Below, in pieces: positions 49,950-56,151 of a DNA stretch of 56,151 nucleotides. The stretch is from Mesobacillus campisalis (GTDB taxonomy: Bacteria; Bacillota; Bacilli; Bacillales; Cytobacillaceae): contig NZ_LAYY01000025.1 in the NCBI RefSeq assembly GCF_000986785.1, positions 1-56,151 on the forward strand, written 5' to 3'. Made by a program: the position numbers and the translations under genes. The notes below the pieces were generated by a model, which worked only from the letters and a program-made list of their open reading frames with translations, was not told where the DNA came from and made no database searches. Within the stretch, counting starts at the first letter, position 1. Each line of letters starts with the position of its first letter.

Positions 49950-50300
49950 TTATTTTTTATTGAGAAAAGATAGGCAGAATATGCAATCCCCTTCTTTTCT
50001 AGGGCTGCCAAAGTTCAAATTGCAGATATGGAAACCTTCCTGGTACAGCCGGGCGAGATTGTCATAGCCCTCGCCAATGTCGACAGGAGTGCTTCCAGGT
50101 TTGCCTTTCTTTTCCCTTTGGTCTTTCTTCTTTGTGGTTTGATCCAGACGGCGTCTTAAATTGTCATTTTCCAGCTTCAAAGAGTTGTTCTCTTCCAGTA
50201 TTTCCGCAACATGCTGCTTTAACTCGCCAAGCTGCCGATAAAGAGTGCCGATTTGTTCTTCCATATTGCTTACTGAGTCAAAGATCTCTTTTTTATCCAC
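49950..50300 (-). CDS. yabA: Replication initiation-control protein YabA
   Basis: A negative regulator that links DnaA to the DnaN clamp to limit initiation. The 116-aa protein has an N-terminal leucine-rich coiled coil (about 5-60, [20 protein letters not shown]), a charged linker, and a C-terminal zinc domain with HICNLNFG and [14 protein letters not shown] 50300 matches the homologous start and has AGGTGG 5 nt away; another GTG lies three codons upstream. It follows ricT by a few bases. Confidence 0.94.
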   Translation of the reverse strand: MDKKEIFDSVSNMEEQIGTLYRQLGELKQHVAEILEENNSLKLENDNLRRRLDQTTKKKDQREKKGKPGSTPVDIGEGYDNLARLYQEGFHICNLNFGSPRKEGDCIFCLSFLNKK

Positions 50301-50313
50301 CTTTTCCACCTCG

Positions 50314-51144
50314 TTAATCTGTGGATGATTGTATCGAAACGGCGCCTTCCTTCAGCACTTCTTCCAGCGTATATTCAAGCACCCGCTCCTGGCCGGCAAA
50401 CTCAACCTGCATGACGCGTTCCAGAATGTTCAAGCCGACTACTTTGCCGCGTCCATTTGGAGTCTCAATGATTTCCCCAAGGTCAGGAAGGGCTTCCTTC
50501 GCCGCCTCGTATTCATCATTTTCGTACTTCAGACAGCACATTAAACGTCCGCACAATCCCGATATTTTCGTAGGGTTGAGCGAGAGATTCTGGTCCTTGG
50601 CCATTTTAATGGATACGGGATCAAAATCGCCCAAAAAAGTCGAGCAGCAAAGCATCCTGCCGCAAGGGCCGATGCCCCCCAGCATTTTCGCTTCATCACG
50701 GACGCCAATTTGGCGCAGTTCAATCCTTGTCCTAAAAATGGAGGCCAAATCCTTGACCAGTTCGCGGAAATCGACTCTTCCATCCGCCGTAAAGTAAAAG
50801 ATGACCTTATTCCGGTCAAAAGTATATTCCACATCAACCAGCTTCATGTCCAGCTGATGTTCATTCACTTTCTGCCCGCAAACATCATAGGCTTCCTTCG
50901 CAGCCGCCTTGTTCTCGTCTACAATGAGACGGTCCTTTTGATCTGCGATTCTGACAACCTTTTTCAAGGGCAGAACCACGTCGTTTTCGCCTACCTGCTT
51001 GACCGGTGTGACGACTCTCCCGAATTCGACCCCTCTGACAGTTTCCACGATGACAAAGTCATCCTTCTGAATTGCGAGATCTCCGGGATCAAAATAATAT
51101 ATCTTTCCCGCTTTTTTAAAGCGGACACCTACTACATCATACAA
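50314..51144 (-). CDS. ricT: RicT (YaaT), PSP1-domain iron-sulfur protein of the Y-complex
   Basis: Part of the RicA-RicF-RicT complex that modulates RNase Y cleavage and the phosphorelay in B. subtilis. The 276-aa protein begins [20 protein letters not shown] and has the PSP1 C-terminal domain with clustered cysteines ([38 protein letters not shown]) that ligate Fe-S clusters. The start is TTG, with GGAGG 9 nt upstream, overlapping holB by 8 bp. The other Ric genes are not in the window. Confidence 0.95.
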   Translation of the reverse strand: MYDVVGVRFKKAGKIYYFDPGDLAIQKDDFVIVETVRGVEFGRVVTPVKQVGENDVVLPLKKVVRIADQKDRLIVDENKAAAKEAYDVCGQKVNEHQLDMKLVDVEYTFDRNKVIFYFTADGRVDFRELVKDLASIFRTRIELRQIGVRDEAKMLGGIGPCGRMLCCSTFLGDFDPVSIKMAKDQNLSLNPTKISGLCGRLMCCLKYENDEYEAAKEALPDLGEIIETPNGRGKVVGLNILERVMQVEFAGQERVLEYTLEEVLKEGAVSIQSSTD

Positions 51145-52144
51145 GTGAAGATCCCTCCTGCAATTTTAACACCAGCTCTTCCATTAACAGCTGGGCATTC
51201 ATATTGGCATGCAGTTTCCTTTTCGCCTCCAGGACTGCTGCCATTTGTTCGGTCAGACGCCGTCCGGATGTCTGCAGCGCATATTGCTCCAAGCGGGAAC
51301 TTTCGCTCAAAAAGATGATCTGTTCTTTCTTCCCTAGCTGGATATATAATAAATCCTTAAAAACAAGAAGTAATAAATCCAAACCGCGATCGATTTGCTC
51401 TTTATCCTTAAAGTGTGTATGCCAATTCACCTGAAGGGATACCATCGCTTCAAGAGGATGCCTTTTTAACACTTCATACAATTTTACCACTATCTTTTGT
51501 GCTTGTGCAAACCAATCATTTTGGCTGAATTCCAGTGCCTCATCGAAATTATTCGTCAATTGGGCCAGCATTGGCGCGGTTTGCGGGTTTACCCCATGAT
51601 CTATCAGCTGTCTTTCCATATTTTTAGGAGATAATGGTGTAAAACCAATTATTTGGCATCTCGATAGAATGGTAGGCAAAATTTGCTGTACCTGTTCCGT
51701 AATAAGGATGGCAACTGTACCAGGATGCGGCTCTTCCAGAAATTTAAGCAGGCTATTGGCCGCGTTGGTGGTCATGCGGTCTGCATGCACAATCAAATAA
51801 AGCTTTTTCCGAGATTCTACGCCGGTCTTTGAAAACTCTTCCTGAAGGGCCTGGATTTGTGCTTTTTTTATCGATAAGCCATCAGGCTCGACAACGTGAA
51901 TATCAGGATGATTGCCATGGTTGATTCGCTTGCAGTTTGTACATGCCTCACAGGGCTTGAATCCGCTGACAAGCTGCTGGCAAAACAGGCTTTTAGCCAG
52001 CAAAATCCCAACATCCTTTTTCCCTGTTCCTCTCATCCCTTCATAAAGATAGGCATGAGCTACTCTGTCCTTCAGCATGCTGTTTTTCAGCATCCTCAAG
52101 ACAGTTGGCTGCAATTCTTCAAGCTGCTCCCAATTTTTTGTCAC
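51137..52144 (-). CDS. holB: DNA polymerase III delta-prime subunit
   Basis: A clamp-loader AAA+ subunit. At about 335 aa it shows AHAYLYEGMRGTGKKDVGILLA (P-loop region), a four-cysteine zinc module (C, CEAC, C), and DRMTTNAANSLLKFLEEPHP. The start is uncertain: GTG 52144 aligns with the B. subtilis N terminus (WEQLEELQPTVLRML), while an in-frame TTG at 52168 extends it 8 codons. Neither has a strong Shine-Dalgarno. It directly follows darA, with yaaR absent from its B. subtilis position between them. Confidence 0.93.
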   Translation of the reverse strand: MTKNWEQLEELQPTVLRMLKNSMLKDRVAHAYLYEGMRGTGKKDVGILLAKSLFCQQLVSGFKPCEACTNCKRINHGNHPDIHVVEPDGLSIKKAQIQALQEEFSKTGVESRKKLYLIVHADRMTTNAANSLLKFLEEPHPGTVAILITEQVQQILPTILSRCQIIGFTPLSPKNMERQLIDHGVNPQTAPMLAQLTNNFDEALEFSQNDWFAQAQKIVVKLYEVLKRHPLEAMVSLQVNWHTHFKDKEQIDRGLDLLLLVFKDLLYIQLGKKEQIIFLSESSRLEQYALQTSGRRLTEQMAAVLEAKRKLHANMNAQLLMEELVLKLQEGSSLV

Positions 52145-52184
52145 TCCGCCATCACTCTCTACCTTCAAATTATGGTTTTACCTG

Positions 52185-52514
<330 letters not shown>

Positions 52515-52557
52515 CTAATTCCCTCCAAATAGAATCTTCCGGTTGACGTTTATCCTT

Positions 52558-52566
52558 ATTATAACA
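52558..52566 (-). promoter_or_regulatory. Extended -10 promoter of darA
   Basis: TGTTATAAT (perfect -10 with upstream TGn) lies about 45 nt before darA and downstream of the tmk terminator; no -35 is convincing. Confidence 0.45.
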
Positions 52567-52631
52567 GTAATTCACCCAACACACAGCGGCAAATTAACGC
52601 ATTCCAGTTTCATCCAATCAATAGTAACAAT

Positions 52632-52661
52632 AAAAAACCTTAAAAGCACTTTAAGGTTTTT
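52632..52661 (-). terminator. Terminator of yaaO-tmk
   Basis: AAAACCTTAAA/TTTTAAGGTTTT stem ending in T residues, overlapping the tmk stop. Confidence 0.75.
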
Positions 52662-53289
52662 TTACAAGCAATTCCCTAATTCTATTTTCAGCCTTCTCAA
52701 ATACCTCGTCTATAGGCCTGGAGGCATCAATTTTCATAATACGCTCCGGAAATCTTTCCGCAAGCAGCAAATATCCCTCACGCACTTTCTGGTGAAACTC
52801 GATTTTCTCCAAATCAAGCCGGTTCACTTCCCGGCCATTGTGCCGGCTAATTCGCTCAAGCCCAATGCCCGGTTCAAGGTCGAAGTAAAAAGTCAGCTGC
52901 GGCATCATCTCTTCAATCGCAAATTGGTTGATGGTGAATACCTCATCCACTCCAAGCCCTCTGGCATATCCCTGATAGGCGAGGGAGCTGTCGATAAACC
53001 TGTCGCAAAGAATGATCTTTCCTTCATCAAGGGCAGGCTTTACTTTTTCAATTAAATGCTGTCTCCTTGCAGCGGCATATAACAATGCCTCGGTTCTGGG
53101 ATCCATCGCGGTATTCGCCCTGTTGAGAATGACTTCGCGAATTTGTTCAGCGATGTCGATTCCGCCGGGCTCCCTTGTGGCCATTACCGGTATCCCCTCG
53201 CTTCCAAGCTTTTCAGCAAGCAAAGAGATAATCGTCGTTTTTCCGGCTCCCTCCGGCCCTTCCACGGAGATAAACAATCCTTGATTCAT
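52651..53289 (-). CDS. tmk: Thymidylate kinase
   Basis: Phosphorylates dTMP to dTDP. At 212 aa it has the P-loop [12 protein letters not shown], the DR(Y/F) motif [13 protein letters not shown], and the LID-region [19 protein letters not shown] 53289 has GGAGG 9 nt upstream; the open frame continues 44 codons into yaaO without support. It lies 19 bp after yaaO, as in B. subtilis. Confidence 0.97.
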   Translation of the reverse strand: MNQGLFISVEGPEGAGKTTIISLLAEKLGSEGIPVMATREPGGIDIAEQIREVILNRANTAMDPRTEALLYAAARRQHLIEKVKPALDEGKIILCDRFIDSSLAYQGYARGLGVDEVFTINQFAIEEMMPQLTFYFDLEPGIGLERISRHNGREVNRLDLEKIEFHQKVREGYLLLAERFPERIMKIDASRPIDEVFEKAENRIRELLVKKP

Positions 53290-53308
53290 GTTGTACAGCC
53301 TCCAAATG

Positions 53309-54736
53309 CTATTTAAAAATTTTAATCTTTCTATGTTCAATCCGTTCCCCGCCCTGGATTTTCGCTGACTGAGCAAGCAGATCATCGAGTTCTTCCAATG
53401 CAGCTTTGGTAATGACCTCACCTGGCATCAGCAGCGGGATTCCCGGCGGATAGGGGATCAGTGTCTCTGCACAAATGCAGCCTGCCGACTGGGCCAGAGG
53501 CATAAATGTCTCGTTCATGTTTTCCATCTCCCTGTAGCCCAACGCAAGCGTTCCCAATACAGGGGTATTATTTTGCTTCACTGGCAAAGCTGCTGGTATG
53601 CTTGCCCCAATCTGCATGGCGGCTATGGAAAGTTTTTCAATTACCCTTTTATAGGGAGCTGCCATTCCCGCTTTTAAAAGTGGCAGTACCAGCAGTACAT
53701 TAAATGGATCGGCCATCTCGGCATAAATGCCCTGCTCTTCAAGCACTTTTTGTAACTGGAATCCTGAGCTGCCAGGGGAACGGAGAATCATCTTCAACGG
53801 GTCGCCGTCTCCTGAAGGCAATACCTCCAGTCTGCCAATCTTCCCGGCTTCTTCCCGAAAAGAGGTGATGCCATCCATCAAAAACTGAATATCTTCCCTC
53901 CCAAAGGTTCCTAGATAGCTCCTGGCCGCATCCAACGAAGCCATAATAGGATACGAAGGGGAACTGGACTGAATCATTTGCAGGTATCCTGCCAGCTTTG
54001 ACAGCGGGATATACCTGCTGTTGTAATGCAGATAGGCTCCCATCGTCATTGCCGGCAGCGTTTTATGCGCAGACTGGACGACCACATCCGCACCCAGAGA
54101 GACAGCGGATGGCGGAAACGACTCCCCGGCTATGAAGTGGACTCCATGTGCTTCATCAACCAGAACCGGTATTTGGTGTTCATGCGCCAAGTCAATGATA
54201 TCCTTCAGATTATAAACCATTCCATAATAGTTCGGATAGGTAACAAGCAATGCTTTAGCCTCAGGATATGACTTGATCGCTTCCCTGACTGTTTCCAGGC
54301 TGACTCCGCCTGCAGCCAGGAAATCAGAATCCCATTCCGGGCTTAAAAAAACAGGTTTGGCCCGGGCAAGCCTAATCCCATTCATCACGGATTTATGGGA
54401 GTTTCGCTGTACAAGGACAACGTCATCCTCATTCAACGCCGCCATGATCATCGCGAGGTTTCCAGAAGTTGAGCCCCCGACCAGGAAAAAGCTCGTCCTG
54501 GCATGGTAAAGGCCGGCTAGAAGCTTTTCGGCTTCCAGAATGACACCTTCAGGCGAATGCAGGTCATCAAGGCCTGTAAGCTCGGTCGCGTCCAGCCTCA
54601 GCAAGGACCGGAAATGCTCCCTCATCTTTTCGGGAAGCACTTCGCCATACTTATGTCCGGGAACATGAAAGGAAATTGGCTTTTTGCTCCTATGTAAAAG
54701 CAATTGGTCCAGCAAAGGGGTATCGCGCTGGTCCAT
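53309..54736 (-). CDS. yaaO: Orn/Lys/Arg decarboxylase-family PLP enzyme (YaaO-like)
   Basis: A fold-type I PLP enzyme of about 475 aa. Seen are [11 protein letters not shown] near the N terminus, [31 protein letters not shown] (the Asp that binds the pyridine nitrogen) and the Schiff-base lysine in [10 protein letters not shown]. The C-terminal domain ends [14 protein letters not shown], typical of this family. Relatives decarboxylate lysine or arginine; the substrate here is not readable from sequence. ATG 54736 has AGGTGG 7 nt upstream. It is in an operon with tmk. Confidence 0.9.
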   Translation of the reverse strand: MDQRDTPLLDQLLLHRSKKPISFHVPGHKYGEVLPEKMREHFRSLLRLDATELTGLDDLHSPEGVILEAEKLLAGLYHARTSFFLVGGSTSGNLAMIMAALNEDDVVLVQRNSHKSVMNGIRLARAKPVFLSPEWDSDFLAAGGVSLETVREAIKSYPEAKALLVTYPNYYGMVYNLKDIIDLAHEHQIPVLVDEAHGVHFIAGESFPPSAVSLGADVVVQSAHKTLPAMTMGAYLHYNSRYIPLSKLAGYLQMIQSSSPSYPIMASLDAARSYLGTFGREDIQFLMDGITSFREEAGKIGRLEVLPSGDGDPLKMILRSPGSSGFQLQKVLEEQGIYAEMADPFNVLLVLPLLKAGMAAPYKRVIEKLSIAAMQIGASIPAALPVKQNNTPVLGTLALGYREMENMNETFMPLAQSAGCICAETLIPYPPGIPLLMPGEVITKAALEELDDLLAQSAKIQGGERIEHRKIKIFK

Positions 54737-54779
54737 ATGTTCACCACCTATTTCAATACACAAGTTTATACTTCAGTCT

Positions 54780-54808
54780 ATTTTACCAGAACAGAAAGCA
54801 AATGCCAC
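54780..54808 (-). promoter_or_regulatory. Sigma-A promoter of yaaO-tmk
   Basis: GTGGCA (54803-54808, 4 of 6), a 17-bp spacer, and TAAAAT (54780-54785) with an extended TGG. Confidence 0.5.
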
Positions 54809-54865
54809 GGAATCACGGAATGGCCATATATTTTTTACTTTGGAACGGGGTTCGGCTTTTGAACA

Positions 54866-54893
54866 CAAAAAAATAAAGCCCTTTGAGAGCTTT
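54866..54893 (-). terminator. Terminator of csfB
   Basis: AAAGCTCT/AGGGCTTT stem with a CAA loop and ATTTTTTTG, just after the csfB stop. Confidence 0.8.
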
Positions 54894-55095
54894 AAGAATA
54901 GATTTCTGGTTTATTCACTTTTCTAAGTTTATCAACGTAATATTTATATTTTGGATCGCTAGTCTCCGTTTGAATCATGGTTTGTTCACAATCTGTGCAA
55001 ATAAACGAAGTGTATAGATGTATTCCTGCCGGCCTGATTTGTTCGCAAATAACACAAGATTCACCAACTTGCTTCTTGGCAATAACTCTTTCCAC
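54892..55095 (-). CDS. csfB: Anti-sigma factor CsfB/Gin (inhibitor of sigma-G)
   Basis: A 67-aa zinc-binding protein with CVIC and CTDC knuckles (GESCVICEQIRPAGIHLYTS, FICTDCEQ) and the conserved tail YYVDKLRKVNKPEIYS. In B. subtilis Gin is made under sigma-F and holds sigma-G inactive before engulfment is complete. GTG 55095 has GGAGG 8 nt upstream and gives a length close to the homologue; an ATG five codons earlier lies in the Shine-Dalgarno. An exact sigma-F promoter precedes it. Confidence 0.95.
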   Translation of the reverse strand: MERVIAKKQVGESCVICEQIRPAGIHLYTSFICTDCEQTMIQTETSDPKYKYYVDKLRKVNKPEIYS

Positions 55096-55115
55096 AATCT
55101 CCACCTCCATACACC

Positions 55116-55145
55116 TATTCTGCCCCGCCGTCCCCAGTTGTATAC
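55116..55145 (-). promoter_or_regulatory. Sigma-F promoter of csfB
   Basis: GTATA (55141-55145), 15 bp, then GGGCAGAATA (55116-55125), an exact match to GYATA-N15-GGNNANAHTR. It places csfB, like fin and yabS, in the early forespore programme. Confidence 0.8.
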
Positions 55146-55605
55146 AATTTTTCGAATAATCATTTCCTAAGATTACTTGATTAATATTGTATGAAGATTG
55201 CCATCCTTGCGTGTATGTCTATAGGAAATTCAACTTGTATTAATTATTTTGTGGTGCAGGGGGACGGTTCTCGTGCCTCACTAAGGGTATGCGGCCTGGA
55301 ATGGTTTGTAAAATTATGGTGTTTGTAGAGTAAATGGGGGATTTCGTAGAGTAAAATACTGAAAGTGTAGAGTAAAACTCATAAATCGGAGAATAAAGTG
55401 GGTCAAGTGTAGAGTAAATCCCTCAAACTGTAGAGTAAATTAGGTTGAGGAATTTATTAAAATGGATTTCTCCATGGAAAATGGATTTTTCTTTATAACC
55501 CGCCGCCGTTTCTACAAATTTTTTGATTATATCTATACCGTTTGGGAGGATATCGGCATCGTTCGGCCCGATATCTACATTTCATGATTCTTTTATTTAA
55601 AAACA
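55146..55605. other. csfB-rRNA intergenic region
   Basis: About 460 bp with no gene I can support. It contains GGGGGACGGTTCTCGTGCC (from about 55259), a motif I recall as recurring between genes in Firmicutes, and the 21-bp TAGAGTAAA minisatellite (55321-55446). It also holds a perfect inverted repeat GATATCGG (55549-55556)/CCGATATC (55568-55575). The xpaC and yaaN genes found nearby in B. subtilis are absent. Confidence 0.7.
55321..55446. repeat. 21-bp minisatellite with TAGAGTAAA core, six units
   Basis: Six consecutive units with core GTAGAGTAAA recur every 20-22 bp (five good copies; one reads GGAGAATAAA). The 7-10 bases between cores vary. A degenerate seventh unit (TTTGTAAAATTATGG) may precede it. 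It lies between the csfB promoter and the rRNA terminator of the upstream operon. Confidence 0.85.
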
Positions 55606-55639
55606 CAAAAAAGAACAGCGTATTTTAGCTGTTCTTTTC
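55606..55639 (-). terminator. rRNA operon terminator
   Basis: AAAAGAACAGC/GCTGTTCTTTT stem with a TAAAATAC loop and a T run, 6 nt after the 5S 3' end. Confidence 0.85.
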
Positions 55640-55644
55640 ATGTT

Positions 55645-55825
<181 letters not shown>

Positions 55826-55842
55826 ACGAGTATCAACCTATT

Positions 55843-56151
<309 letters not shown>

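Overview
The window is about 56 kb of a Bacillaceae chromosome, a spore-forming low-to-mid GC Firmicute. Three things show this: the rRNA sequences, gene-by-gene correspondence with the Bacillus subtilis lysS-to-csfB block near the origin, and a dense set of sporulation genes (spoIIE, spoVT, spoVG, sspF, yabG, yabP, yabQ, fin, csfB, yabS, yabT). I cannot name the genus with confidence. No prophage, insertion sequence, CRISPR array or horizontally acquired island is visible; the order is that of a conserved core. Nearly everything is on the minus strand. The exceptions are abrB and a two-tRNA unit.

Layout, read along the plus coordinates (opposite to transcription). 1-860: the 5' end of a 16S rRNA gene, its leader and two promoters. 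900-9470: lysS, dusB, yazB, then the folate/p-aminobenzoate operon (folK, folB, folP, pabC, pabA, pabB) and cysK. 9500-16710: a PpiC-type foldase, hslO, coaX, a 21-bp minisatellite, ftsH, hpt, tilS. 16780-21060: yabT, yabS and spoIIE with sigma-F and Spo0A-type promoters. 21130-21655: tRNA-Met and tRNA-Glu, separated by two copies of a structured repeat. 21735-27020: yabR, divIC, yabQ, yabP, rqcP, mazG, yabM. 27330-39610: spoVT, mfd, fin, pth, ctc, prs, glmU, spoVG, ridA, purR, ispE, sspF, veg. 39850-47100: yabG, a repeat pair, rsmA, rnmV, yabE, tatD, metS. 47375-47811: abrB. 48024-55100: rsmI, yazA, trmN6, yabA, ricT, holB, darA, tmk, yaaO, csfB. 55606-56151: 5S rRNA and the 3' end of a 23S rRNA gene from a second rRNA operon in the same orientation.

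The genes supply housekeeping functions (nucleotide precursors, folate, CoA, cysteine, tRNA charging and modification, translation quality control, DNA repair, replication control) interleaved with sporulation functions. The regulatory sequence is unusually readable. I find close matches to promoters of sigma-A, sigma-B (ctc), sigma-H (spoVG), sigma-F (csfB, fin, yabS), sigma-G (spoVT), and weaker sigma-E (yabP) and sigma-K (yabG) candidates. There are also Spo0A boxes at abrB, spoIIE and, unexpectedly, metS, and PurR boxes at purR.

The protein genes hold little that is new. The least explained sequence is intergenic: (i) a roughly 90-180-nt structured repeat present at three loci with compensatory changes in its stems; (ii) two unrelated minisatellites that share a 21-bp period; (iii) a tandem pair of 45-bp hairpins before yabM. 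Other points for follow-up are an apparent AUA start at yabE, Spo0A boxes abutting the metS promoter, and the absence of yaaR, yaaN and xpaC from their usual positions. All family assignments come from reading motifs and from recalled B. subtilis homologues, not from a database search.
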